Of a stretch of DNA of 64,000 nucleotides, positions 15,019-23,299 are shown piece after piece. The first letter of the stretch is position 1; each line of letters starts with the position of its first letter. The DNA is from Clostridium sp. GTDB lineage: Bacteria > Bacillota > Clostridia > TANB77 > CAG-508. A program made the position numbers and the translations under genes. The stretch lies in assembly GCA_018371855.1 (NCBI GenBank), contig JAHAKD010000001.1, positions 350,227-414,226 on the forward strand, in the 5' to 3' direction. Below the pieces are notes generated by a model, which did no database searches, was not told where the DNA came from, and saw nothing but the letters and a program-made list of their open reading frames with translations.

Positions 15019-16182
15019 TTAAATATATGATGTTTCTACTTTTATTACTGCATAGTATTTGTTATCTTTTTCGTGAATCTTTTGTTGTACATTTTTTATT
15101 ATCTCTTCTTTGTTGTATTCTTTATCTCTTGGAACTACTAAATCAAAAATTAAATTAATCCTTTGTCCGCCATCAGTCATTCTAAAATCATGTATAGAAA
15201 AATCTGAATTTAATTCTTTGACTATATCCTCTGTAAAAGCTCTCATGTCATTTATTTCTTTATTATCTATAACTATTGGATCCATATGTATTGTTGTAAT
15301 GCAATTAAATTTTTCGAATAAATCTTGTTCCATTTGGTCAATTATATCATGTACTTTGCATATATCTCCATCTGCTGGAACTTCAGCATGAAAAGAAACA
15401 ATCTTTCTTCCTGGTCCATAATCGTGAACCATTATATCATGTATTCCAGAAATCATATCATATTTTTTAGCTGCTTCTTCTATTTCCCTTATAAATTCTG
15501 GATCTGGTTTCATTCCTAATAATAAATCTACAGTCTCCTTTATCGCTTTATATCCTGTAAATAAAATAAATATAGAAACTATTAAACTTGCATAGCCATC
15601 TATTGATATTCCACATAATTTAGCTACAACTGCTGATATTAAAACAACTAATGTTGATATAGAATCTGAAATACTATCATATGCATTTCCTTTAATAGCA
15701 TTAGAGTCTATTATTTTTGCAATTTTTTTATAAAATAAAAATAGCCATAATTTTGTAAATACTGCTATAACTAATATTATAATTGTAACATTACTTACTG
15801 CTGGAAGCTCTGGATGAATTATCTTATCTATTGAACTTTTCAAAAGTTCAAACCCTACCATCAAAATAATTATATCAACTATAAATGCTGTTATATATTC
15901 CATTCTACCATGACCCCAAGGATGATCTTTGTCTATTTTCTTCTGTGATATTTTAAATCCTATCATGGTAACTACTGAAGACCCAACATCTGTGATATTA
16001 TTTAATGCATCAGATATAATAGAAATTGAATTTGCAATTATTCCTATAACAAGCTTTACTATAGAAAGTAAAATATTAACTACAATTCCTGTGGCACTTG
16101 AAAGTATTCCATACTTTCCTCTCGTTTTTAAATTACCAACATCATTATCTTTTATGAATAATTTTATTAATAAATTTGTCAT
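15019..16182 (-). CDS. Cation diffusion facilitator (CDF) family metal exporter
   Basis: 387 residues. Six membrane helices in the first 230 residues, with metal-site motifs SDALNNITDVGSS and DHPWGHGRMEY, the CDF hallmark for Zn2+/Fe2+/Mn2+ efflux. A cytoplasmic C-terminal domain follows (GIHDIMVHDYGPGRKIVSFH), extended by about 80 extra residues. The start is the ATG at 16182, 8 bp after GGAGG; a TTG five codons upstream overlaps the ribosome site. The substrate metal cannot be read from the sequence. Confidence 0.9.
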   Translation of the reverse strand: MTNLLIKLFIKDNDVGNLKTRGKYGILSSATGIVVNILLSIVKLVIGIIANSISIISDALNNITDVGSSVVTMIGFKISQKKIDKDHPWGHGRMEYITAFIVDIIILMVGFELLKSSIDKIIHPELPAVSNVTIIILVIAVFTKLWLFLFYKKIAKIIDSNAIKGNAYDSISDSISTLVVLISAVVAKLCGISIDGYASLIVSIFILFTGYKAIKETVDLLLGMKPDPEFIREIEEAAKKYDMISGIHDIMVHDYGPGRKIVSFHAEVPADGDICKVHDIIDQMEQDLFEKFNCITTIHMDPIVIDNKEINDMRAFTEDIVKELNSDFSIHDFRMTDGGQRINLIFDLVVPRDKEYNKEEIIKNVQQKIHEKDNKYYAVIKVETSYI

Positions 16183-16262
16183 TTTGTTTACCTCCAAATT
16201 TTGTGCTAAATAGTTATACCATATTTTATTTTTTTATACAAGAATTTATTAATTAAAAATTG

Positions 16263-16505
16263 TTAGTTGAGTAAACTACATAAAAAAATTGCTGTATTTG
16301 TTCTTAAAAGATTTGGTTCAACTTTCATTCTTACAGTAAGACCTATATGTCTTGAATAATTACCGTCAAAGATTATCGCATCATCTTGATTATACCAACT
16401 AACTTTTCCAGTATATACTTTATATCCATTTATATCTTCTGGTATTGTTTCTAATACTAATCTTGTAGAATCATAATCTTTTCTAAAGTCTGGTAGCTGT
16501 TTCAA
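16263..16505 (-). CDS. Hypothetical short ORF, possibly a gene remnant
   Basis: 80 codons starting with TTG, no ribosome site, with an in-frame TAG only 15 bp upstream of that TTG. The translation (GYKVYTGKVSWYNQDDAIIF and onward) looks protein-like, ends abruptly at IFLCSLLN, and lacks an N terminus. I read it as the 3' remnant of a larger gene downstream of def, but cannot name the family. Confidence 0.35.
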   Translation of the reverse strand: MKQLPDFRKDYDSTRLVLETIPEDINGYKVYTGKVSWYNQDDAIIFDGNYSRHIGLTVRMKVEPNLLRTNTAIFLCSLLN

Positions 16506-16531
16506 ATTTGGGTTGTTCTAAATATTAATCT

Positions 16532-17062
16532 TTATAAATTATATTTCTTCCTATTTTCTTTTGTTGCAAAACCATCTTTTTCTCTAACTCTATTTAATAG
16601 TGTAAATCCATCTAAGTGGTCACATTCGTGCTGAATAAGCCTAGCAAAAAATCCATGTATCTCCTTTTCTATCTTTTCTCCTTGTTCATTGTAATATTGT
16701 AAGGTGATATGTTTAAATCTTTCAACTTTACCAGCTATTGCAGGTACACTTAAACAAGCTTCAAATTGTATATCTGTTTCATCTGATGATTTCTTCCATT
16801 TTGGATTTATCATAGCAGTTAATGGTATATCTTCTGCATCATTATATCTTACATTTTCCTTTTTGGCTCCAACTACTATAATTCTTTTGTTAATACCAAT
16901 CTGTGGTGCAGCAATACCAACTCCCACCTCATCTTCGAGAGTTGCTTTTAAATCATCTATAATATCTAAAACATCACTATTTATATTTGTTATATCAACT
17001 TCTTCTGACATTTTATTAAGTACTGGATCTCCTACTTCTCTTACTTTTATTATTTTTCCCAT
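16532..17062 (-). CDS. def: Peptide deformylase
   Basis: Removes the formyl group from nascent proteins; Fe2+/Zn2+ enzyme. 176 residues with all three motifs: GVGIAAPQIG (canonical GxGLAAPQ), EACLSVP (usually EGCLS; here Gly is Ala) and QHECDH (HExxH-type metal site). The start has the ribosome site AAAGGAGAAAAACT. Monocistronic or linked to the short ORF after it. Confidence 0.95.
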   Translation of the reverse strand: MGKIIKVREVGDPVLNKMSEEVDITNINSDVLDIIDDLKATLEDEVGVGIAAPQIGINKRIIVVGAKKENVRYNDAEDIPLTAMINPKWKKSSDETDIQFEACLSVPAIAGKVERFKHITLQYYNEQGEKIEKEIHGFFARLIQHECDHLDGFTLLNRVREKDGFATKENRKKYNL

Positions 17063-17111
17063 AGTTTTTCTCCTTTAATTCTATTTATTAGATTATATCA
17101 TTTTCATTTTA

Positions 17112-17152
17112 AAAAGCAAAGAACGGTATTGCTTCATCTTACAATACCGTTC
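17112..17152 (-). terminator. Terminator
   Basis: GAACGGTATTG pairs with CAATACCGTTC (17121-17131/17142-17152). On the minus strand the stem is followed by TTTGCTTTTT. It terminates the 105-residue gene that ends at 17160. Confidence 0.75.
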
Positions 17153-17159
17153 CTCGCTT

Positions 17160-17477
17160 TTAATACAAATGACCTTCGATAGAATCCCCTTCAAGCATCC
17201 ATGCCAAATGTGGATACATAAAAAGCTCGCTGTCTTTAAAAGGCATAGAGCCCTGAAACTCTTCGTAATCATCTCCTGTGTCAATATCTGAGATAATCCA
17301 TCTTTTGTTTTCATCTAATCTCATTTTACGTACAACCGGTCCAGCAGGATTTGGAAAAGCATAAGGAGTAAAAAACCAAAATCCTTCCTTGCCTTCCAAT
17401 AATTCCGGTTTGTTTAATAATTCTTTAAGTGTCACAGTTGGTGCACTTAAAATTGCTTCAACTTTCTCCGTTTTCAT
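17160..17477 (-). CDS. Hypothetical protein, 105 aa
   Basis: Soluble, acidic and rich in Trp/Phe/Pro (GFWFFTPYAFPNPAGPVVRK). An excellent ribosome site (GGAGG, 6 bp before the ATG) and its own terminator support a real gene. No domain recognised. Confidence 0.7.
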   Translation of the reverse strand: MKTEKVEAILSAPTVTLKELLNKPELLEGKEGFWFFTPYAFPNPAGPVVRKMRLDENKRWIISDIDTGDDYEEFQGSMPFKDSELFMYPHLAWMLEGDSIEGHLY

Positions 17478-17590
17478 TTTTTTCCTCCTGTATTATTATG
17501 AAAACATTGTATTTCTAGTTACATTTACAATTATAGCCTTTTTTGTTGTTTATGTAAAATACATAATAGTAATGCAGATATAACTAATTG

Positions 17591-18469
17591 TTATACCTGC
17601 AAAAACTCATTTTTCATTATTTTAATTAAATCTTTTAATTCTTTAAACTTATTTTCTTTATTTATATATATACCAAATTCCATTGGTTCAAATTCAAAAT
17701 CTGTTTTTAAGATAGCTAATTTATTTTCTTTTAATTCATCTTTTATATATTCTTTTGTTATAAGTCCGATACTATCTTCAGTTTTTAGAATTCCAAGCAT
17801 TGTTGTATATGTAATGTTTTTAATATTTTCCATATCATCTGTTAAGTTTAATTCTTTCATTAAATTTATAGTAGTAATTGATGTTCTCTTTGGAGTATAT
17901 ATCTTCTCCTTTGACAACTGCTCTTTGTTAAAAATTTTATCCTTATATTTAGAATTCGTATTAATTACAAATATATCATGCAATAAACCTAATTTAATAA
18001 ATTCAATCTTGTTTGTATTATATACACTTTTATCAACCTTTTTAGAAAGTACAATGTCAAGTTTCTGATTTTCTAACATATTTAACATATCATTAAAGGT
18101 TTCATTCGTTACTTCTATTTGGCTAGTTGGATTTAATTTATAATATTCTGCAATACATTTTCCAAACATTCTACTAAGCATTGTAACATGTGAACCTAAA
18201 TGTATATTTCTAATACTAGTAAATTTTCTTTCGGCATTATATATCTTTATTATAGGCTCTTCTACCTCACTAAATAATTCTCTGCCTTTGTCTGTTAGCT
18301 CCATTCCATATTTATTTCTTTTAAATAAAGTAACACCTAATTGATCTTCCAAATTCTTTATATGCTTTGTTACTGCTGGTTGAGATATATTTAGTTTTTC
18401 ACTGGCTTTAGTTATATTTTCTTCTTTTGCCACAAAAACAAATATTTTATATAATTCTAAATTAATCAT
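17591..18469 (-). CDS. LysR family transcriptional regulator
   Basis: 293 residues. Winged helix-turn-helix at residues 1-60 (LELYKIFVFVAKEENITKAS, then LNISQPAVTKHI), then a substrate-binding-like effector domain. The ATG at 18469 overlaps the stop of the upstream methyltransferase-like gene (ATGA), so both are co-translated. LysR regulators usually act on a divergent or adjacent operon; here the physically coupled partner is the Rsm22-like gene. Confidence 0.9.
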   Translation of the reverse strand: MINLELYKIFVFVAKEENITKASEKLNISQPAVTKHIKNLEDQLGVTLFKRNKYGMELTDKGRELFSEVEEPIIKIYNAERKFTSIRNIHLGSHVTMLSRMFGKCIAEYYKLNPTSQIEVTNETFNDMLNMLENQKLDIVLSKKVDKSVYNTNKIEFIKLGLLHDIFVINTNSKYKDKIFNKEQLSKEKIYTPKRTSITTINLMKELNLTDDMENIKNITYTTMLGILKTEDSIGLITKEYIKDELKENKLAILKTDFEFEPMEFGIYINKENKFKELKDLIKIMKNEFLQV

Positions 18470-19410
18470 ATCAAATCCCCACACTTTAATTTTTTTACTT
18501 TCTTAAATAAATCTTTTTCTTTCTTCGTTATTGTTTTCTCTTCTATACTTCCATTGTTGCATAATTTAACTTTTATAAAGCCACTAGAGATGTTAGGATG
18601 TCTTAATATTCTAGCGCCACTATTATTTATTTTCTCTCTTGAAATTGCTATATAAGAAAATTTTTCGTCTTCATATGGTACATCTGCATCTTTTACAAAT
18701 TTATGAACTTTACTTCGTTCTACTCTAACTATAGAATGGCACCAATCATCTACTGGCAAACTACATTCTGTTTGACAAGTACATGGTGCTATTATATTCA
18801 AGTTACTTTCTATTGCTAACCTTTGTACTTTTCTTATATTATTAAATCCTTCTGGGGTTCCTGGTTCTATAAATATTACTAACTTGTTAAAAGCTTGTAA
18901 GATATCTTTTATTACTTTTTCTTTGTTAGCTTCTTTAAGCTCATTTATCATATACGAAGTTATTACTAAATCTGCTTTATCGGTAATATCATCTTGAACT
19001 ATATCTTGATTTTTCCAATTTATTTTGTTATGACCTTGCAATAATTTTCTGGCCATATTCTCCATTTCTTTGTCACGCTCTATGCAAGTAATTTCTTCTA
19101 CTTCTATATTGCTAAGTACAGCCCATTCACCTGCTCCAGTTCCTGAACCTAAATCTAATACTGTTTTTATAGTAGGATTATATTTTTTTAAAGTCTCTTC
19201 TAGAGCTTTATTAATCGCTCCAAAAGTAGCCGGCATCCTAATAATAGAATAAGCAAGAACCTCTATATCTTTATTTAATAAACTTTGCCCTGTTCTTTTA
19301 GCATTCATATACCTATCACTTAAAATTTTTGCAGTATCCCTTAATATTGTCAGCTTTATATTATTTACTTCCTTTTCTATTCTATCTTCTAATTCATCCG
19401 GTATTCTCAT
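18466..19410 (-). CDS. Rsm22-like (METTL17 family) ribosome-associated protein
   Basis: 314 residues with a class I SAM fold: motif I TVLDLGSGTGAGEWAV near residue 85 and ITSYMINEL later. A downstream cysteine cluster (APCTCQTECSLPVDDWC) is typical of Rsm22/METTL17 proteins, which carry a 4Fe-4S cluster and assist small ribosomal subunit assembly. The ribosome site is GGAGGAATA. The 3' end is fused by ATGA overlap to the LysR gene, an unusual pairing. Confidence 0.82.
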   Translation of the reverse strand: MRIPDELEDRIEKEVNNIKLTILRDTAKILSDRYMNAKRTGQSLLNKDIEVLAYSIIRMPATFGAINKALEETLKKYNPTIKTVLDLGSGTGAGEWAVLSNIEVEEITCIERDKEMENMARKLLQGHNKINWKNQDIVQDDITDKADLVITSYMINELKEANKEKVIKDILQAFNKLVIFIEPGTPEGFNNIRKVQRLAIESNLNIIAPCTCQTECSLPVDDWCHSIVRVERSKVHKFVKDADVPYEDEKFSYIAISREKINNSGARILRHPNISSGFIKVKLCNNGSIEEKTITKKEKDLFKKVKKLKCGDLI

Positions 19411-19425
19411 TATTCCTCCATTTTA

Positions 19426-19501
19426 TGAACTTTAGGTACGGAGCTAAAAGTTCATTTTTTATGTTATCTTTCTGAACTTTTAGGACTGTCCCCTAAGTTC
19501 A
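19426..19501. repeat. Two copies of palindromic repeat family B
   Basis: Copy 1 is at 19426-19454 (TGAACTTTAG...CTAAAAGTTCA), copy 2 at 19473-19501 (TGAACTTTTAG...CTAAGTTCA). Each is a near-palindrome of 29 bp. Copy 1 matches the copy at 48451-48479 at 27 of 29 positions, and the identity continues into the following TTTTTTATGTTA. Copy 2 lies in the 3' end of the ITPase-like gene and supplies its last codons and stop. Confidence 0.8.
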
Positions 19502-20096
19502 AACTTGATAATATAAATTTTATTACATCATCATCTTTTGCATTTTTATTTTTATACTCATCTTTTTCTTCTCTAGTTAAATCTACAAAATATTTACCAG
19601 AGTCTGGCAATACACTTATAGAGTCTAAAGGATAACCTTCATTTAAAATTGGCGATGGTTTTCCTACAAAATAAAAATCTCCTTTCGACCAAGTAAAAGT
19701 TTGTACATCTTTTCCATCATATATAGCCATTCCATAAACCCATTTAGCTTTTAAATTCTTACCATATTTTTTTACTAATCCTGTATAGTATTCTATCATT
19801 TCTTTATCTGATAGTCTTTTACCATGAACTCTTCTTACATGTGTACCTGGTTGATCTGCTTCATCTATACCTTCTATAAAAAGGCTATTGTCCATACCAA
19901 TCGTTGGTACTTTTACAAATTCATAATACCCTCTAGCTTTTATTATAGCATTTTCTATGGAATTTTTTCCATTTTCTTCTACAGAATCTGCTATATTTAA
20001 GTCAGCTAATGTTTTTAAATTAATCCCATTTTCTTCTAGTCTATTAGCATATATCTTTACTTTTGCTGGATTGTTTGTTGCAAATAATACTTTCAT
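19464..20096 (-). CDS. Ham1/RdgB-like non-canonical purine NTP pyrophosphatase
   Basis: 210 residues. The N-terminal substrate loop LFATNNPAKVKIY is the ITPase T/SxNxxK motif. MDNSLFIEGID replaces the usual ADDSGL, and YGMAIYDGKD and GYPLDSISVLP follow the fold. These enzymes hydrolyse dITP/XTP to the monophosphate, cleansing the nucleotide pool. The last residues (GDSPKSSER) are encoded by a family B palindromic repeat, so the native C terminus appears to have been replaced. Confidence 0.85.
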   Translation of the reverse strand: MKVLFATNNPAKVKIYANRLEENGINLKTLADLNIADSVEENGKNSIENAIIKARGYYEFVKVPTIGMDNSLFIEGIDEADQPGTHVRRVHGKRLSDKEMIEYYTGLVKKYGKNLKAKWVYGMAIYDGKDVQTFTWSKGDFYFVGKPSPILNEGYPLDSISVLPDSGKYFVDLTREEKDEYKNKNAKDDDVIKFILSSLNLGDSPKSSER

Positions 20097-20110
20097 TTTT
20101 TCCTCCTATC

Positions 20111-20506
20111 TTAATCCTTATAATTCCATATTCCTAAATGTCCTTTTGCTTGTATTGGTTCTATTTTTCTAATATCTTTTAATACCCAAGCATATCTACC
20201 AACAGCATATTCCCCACACTTATATTCTGTTGGATTTTCTGTTTTTATTTTATTTATAAATTCTTCGTCCATATAAATACAATCTACTAAATTACATTTT
20301 GCAATTATATATCCATATTTTATATCTTTATCTTTTAATAAATTAACTAGTTCTTGTATTCTTTTGTCATTTTTTGGAATCTTTTTTAAACTAGTATGAA
20401 TGTATAATTCTCCTCTATAATTTGTCTTCCAACTTCTTGTTTCGATATATTTTGCTTTTTCTTTAATTAAACTTCCCCATGGCTCCATTATTGATAAAAC
20501 TTTCAT
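20111..20506 (-). CDS. ASCH domain protein
   Basis: 131 residues. Starts VLSIMEPWGSLI and continues KYIETRSWKTNYRGELYIH, the hallmark of ASCH domains (PUA-like fold); ends with AKGHLGIWNY. ASCH proteins bind RNA or nucleosides, and some are amidohydrolases on acetylated cytidine. It lies 15 bp upstream of the ITPase-like gene, so a nucleotide-related role is plausible but inferred. Confidence 0.85.
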   Translation of the reverse strand: MKVLSIMEPWGSLIKEKAKYIETRSWKTNYRGELYIHTSLKKIPKNDKRIQELVNLLKDKDIKYGYIIAKCNLVDCIYMDEEFINKIKTENPTEYKCGEYAVGRYAWVLKDIRKIEPIQAKGHLGIWNYKD

Positions 20507-20538
20507 TTACATCTACTTCCTAATTTATATATTTACAG

Positions 20539-20567
20539 TGATTTAAGGAACGTCCCCAAAATCCAGA
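20539..20567. repeat. Palindromic repeat family A, copy 1
   Basis: GATTTAAGGAACGTCCCC followed by AAAATCC, matching the other family A copies at 25686, 29249, 48404 and 48952. The left arm is partly degraded here. Confidence 0.7.
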
Positions 20568-20597
20568 CAAAATCCCGAAAGGCTTTCCAAATTCTGA

Positions 20598-21524
20598 TTA
20601 ATAATTTGTAGTTCTTGTTAAATGATATGGTCTTTTTGATAATCTCTTATTCTTTGACATAAGCCAAATATAATCATTTAATTCTATTGCATTTATTTTG
20701 TTATTTAATAATCTTTTTATTTCATCTATTACATATATAACTGTTGCTCTAATTTCTACTTCATATGCTGAATTTTCTTTTATTTCTACTTTATTATCAA
20801 CTATATCTGCCAATTCTTTATTGTATTTTACTAGATTTAATGCTCGTAAGCCCTGTGGTATTTTATAATCACTACATCCAACTAAATGTGAGCAGTCTAC
20901 TTTTATTTTTTCTTTCTTTTCCCTTATATGTAAAATATCTGATGTTAATAATTGTGCCAATTTATAAAAATATATTGTCTTACATTCATATGTCCTTATA
21001 TCTTTAAAATCTTCAAAATTATCTATTATAAGTTTAAATAAGTCTTCATCTTTTGTTATGTTATATATTGCATTGTAAAAATCTCCACCGAATCTTTCGT
21101 TTACAACCTTATTAACATTTTTTATAATTTTAAATCTTTCTTCAAAAAGAGGAATCTCTACATTACCTTTTAAATATTCTTTAAAGTTTTCTTTTGTCAA
21201 ATTATCAAATGTCTTATTGTCTCTTATATATCTTAGCATTGCATACATAAGTGCCATAGAACCATCTTCTTTTCCGTTAATTGTTTCTATTTGCCATTTT
21301 GGACTTCCCCAAAAAGAAAAGTCTATTGCCTCGAAATATAGTAAAAATGTTATTATTGTTTCTACATTTTCATCTAATAAATTATATGGAGAATTGTACA
21401 ACCAATTTTTTATATTTACCTCTTGTATTCCATTTGCAAACTTTTTTATTTCTTCCTTATTTATTTGAATATATTTTGCATTTTCTATTACATACTTATT
21501 TGATTCTATTATTTTATTAAACAT
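20598..21524 (-). CDS. Queuosine salvage protein (DUF2419, Qng1-like)
   Basis: 308 residues. AIDFSFWGSPKW, the central GGDFYNAI and the CSDYKIPQGLRALNLVKYN segment match the DUF2419 queuosine-salvage family (human QNG1). Those enzymes hydrolyse queuosine 5'-monophosphate to release queuine for reuse in tRNA. The family is sporadic in bacteria. It is preceded by AGGAGAAAAAAG and stands alone before the ASCH gene. No tgt or queuine transporter gene is in this window. Confidence 0.85.
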   Translation of the reverse strand: MFNKIIESNKYVIENAKYIQINKEEIKKFANGIQEVNIKNWLYNSPYNLLDENVETIITFLLYFEAIDFSFWGSPKWQIETINGKEDGSMALMYAMLRYIRDNKTFDNLTKENFKEYLKGNVEIPLFEERFKIIKNVNKVVNERFGGDFYNAIYNITKDEDLFKLIIDNFEDFKDIRTYECKTIYFYKLAQLLTSDILHIREKKEKIKVDCSHLVGCSDYKIPQGLRALNLVKYNKELADIVDNKVEIKENSAYEVEIRATVIYVIDEIKRLLNNKINAIELNDYIWLMSKNKRLSKRPYHLTRTTNY

Positions 21525-21600
21525 CTTTTTTCTCCTTTTGTAGCCTAATTATACAACATACATCATTAAATATCAATTAGATTAAATATTACTAGTTTAT

Positions 21601-21641
21601 AACAAAAACAGGATTCCAGGTAATCAAATTGCCTGAAATCC
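21601..21641 (-). terminator. Terminator hairpin in the 21.5-21.8 kb gap
   Basis: GGATT-CAGG pairs with CCTG-AATCC (21611-21641, minor mismatches); the minus-strand tail is TGTTTTTGT. It lies 180 bp beyond the deacetylase stop and before the queuosine gene. Between it and the hairpin at 21774-21810 I see no gene. Confidence 0.55.
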
Positions 21642-21773
21642 CATTTTAAATATAATATTTACTTATTTAATAAAGACACAAATTCTCCTCTATATCTGTG
21701 TTTTATCACAAGTTAATCAGAAGTACAATAATCTTATAAAGTTATTTTAGCTTCGTCTACATGTCAATATAGC

Positions 21774-21810
21774 AAAAGAAACACAATAATCACATTATCA
21801 TGTTTCTTTT
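21774..21810 (-). terminator. Terminator of the polysaccharide deacetylase gene
   Basis: AAAAGAAACA (21774-21783) pairs with TGTTTCTTTT (21801-21810), 10 bp with a 17-nt loop and T-rich flanks, 11 bp beyond the deacetylase stop codon. Confidence 0.7.
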
Positions 21811-21820
21811 ATTTTGCTCT

Positions 21821-22981
21821 TCAGTTATTCACCCCATGCTGGACTGGAATTGTGTCTTCTGTAATTTCTGAAAACACATATCCATTCTCTTTGGCATAGT
21901 CTATAATCTTCTGCAGAGCATCTGCTGTTGGTTGATGCCCATATCCATCATGCATTAATACAACATTTTCGCGCTGTGGCACAATTCCTGCCACAAAATT
22001 ATCATAAACTTTGTTTGCTGTTCTTGCACTACCAGCATCATTGACATCAACATTCCAGTCATAATATGTAAAACCCTCTTGCTCTACTTTACTGGTTGCT
22101 GCTGTCATTACACCATCACAATACTTCTTGCTGATGGTATTAGATGCTCCTCCAGGAAATCTTATGTATATTGCATTATAATCGAAATCATTCAATATTT
22201 TTTCCTGCAATCCAATAAAATTCTCTGTAATCGCATCTACCGACGAATAAATCTTAGCATAATCATGAGACAATCCATGTAACCCAAGAGTATGACCTTC
22301 ATCTATAATTCTTTGAATCTTACTCTTGTCTTCTTCTGAATAATCTACAATAAAAAATGTAGCCTTAATTTCATTTTCTTGCAGAATATCCAGAACTTCA
22401 GGCGTAATATCTGATGGTCCATCATCAAATGTCAAATAAATTACTCCTGTTGTCTTCATAATGGTTCTTTTTGCTATAGTAATGTTTCCTGATGAATCAG
22501 TTGCAGTATACACGAATTCATATTCAGAATCACTGATCTTATGTCTTTCGCGTTTTGCTTTAACATCTTCGTCATAGTTGTCAGTTACTATAACTCCCGG
22601 GTCTAAACTTTCCAAATTGTTAAAGTCTTCGACATACAGCGTGCTACCACCCTGCATATCAATAACTGGTGCTGTAGTATCTATTACATTTATAGTCCTT
22701 GTAGCAGATTTTAATCCCCATTTGTAGGTTATTTTATATTCACCTACTTTAGAGGTATCAACATTACCAGTAATTTTAACATCTTTAGAAACATTAAAAC
22801 CAAGGTATTTTATTGTAGGTTCATCTGTAAATTCAGTTCCAACTTCAACTTCGATAGTTTTATCTTCCATTGACAGTGGCAAAAATAATAATATTATTGC
22901 TAGTAATGCAATAATAACTCCTACAATCCGTCCGAATCTTATAGACTTTCTCCTCCGTCTTCTTCCTTTAGACATCACCAT
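21821..22981 (-). CDS. Membrane-anchored polysaccharide (peptidoglycan) deacetylase with Ig-like domains
   Basis: 386 residues. A basic N terminus (KGRRRRRKS) precedes one membrane anchor (about residues 17-37). Then come Ig-like repeats of DUF5011 type (about 40-180; VDTSKVGEYKITYKWG, DTTAPVIDM) and a NodB domain. Catalytic motifs are complete: TFDDGP, HGLSHD, RFPGG, DWNVD and LMHDG. It should N-deacetylate cell-wall glycans outside the cell, which often gives lysozyme resistance. The start at 22981 has GGGAG 7 bp upstream; longer readings have none. Confidence 0.9.
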   Translation of the reverse strand: MVMSKGRRRRRKSIRFGRIVGVIIALLAIILLFLPLSMEDKTIEVEVGTEFTDEPTIKYLGFNVSKDVKITGNVDTSKVGEYKITYKWGLKSATRTINVIDTTAPVIDMQGGSTLYVEDFNNLESLDPGVIVTDNYDEDVKAKRERHKISDSEYEFVYTATDSSGNITIAKRTIMKTTGVIYLTFDDGPSDITPEVLDILQENEIKATFFIVDYSEEDKSKIQRIIDEGHTLGLHGLSHDYAKIYSSVDAITENFIGLQEKILNDFDYNAIYIRFPGGASNTISKKYCDGVMTAATSKVEQEGFTYYDWNVDVNDAGSARTANKVYDNFVAGIVPQRENVVLMHDGYGHQPTADALQKIIDYAKENGYVFSEITEDTIPVQHGVNN

Positions 22982-23145
22982 ATTTATGCTCCCTTTCTGC
23001 TGAAAATTATAACGTAAGTAACTACTATCCTCCTCCATAAAAATTATTTTACAGAATATATCAGCTTTTTTCTGTAGAACCTATATTTTACCACCATATT
23101 TTTTTTAAGTAAATATTTTTTATTAAACTGTATTGATAACATATA

Positions 23146-23289
23146 TTAAAAGCCGAACTTTAGCATACTAAACAAAGATTGTTCTACTTTTTTTATGCCA
23201 TTTTCACTCAAATCAAAATCTGCAATTCCACCATAGCAATTTTCTATATCGTCTATTGATTCGCTATGTCTTATTAAATAAATTTTCAT
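23146..23289 (-). pseudogene. Truncated histidine phosphatase (N-terminal stub)
   Basis: 47 codons starting MKIYLIRHSESIDDIENC with the RHxE catalytic start of the phosphoglycerate-mutase/histidine phosphatase family, then TAA after about a quarter of the usual 190-220 residues. The ribosome site AAGGGGA is intact and the gene follows the VOC-HD gene by 10 bp, so it is probably still transcribed. The remainder of the domain is absent from the next 100 bp; 23039-23145 holds nothing else I recognise. A full-length relative lies at 31015-31668. Confidence 0.75.
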
Positions 23290-23299
23290 AATATTCCCC

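Noticed and set aside
17093..17314. Minus-strand ORF of 73 codons overlapping the 105-aa gene
   Set aside because: It is in a different frame of the same strand as a gene with a perfect ribosome site and terminator; it runs through the terminator hairpin and lacks its own site.
19426..19501. CRISPR array
   Set aside because: The repeats are few, palindromic, dispersed over 29 kb and not regularly spaced with unique spacers; no cas gene is present in the window.
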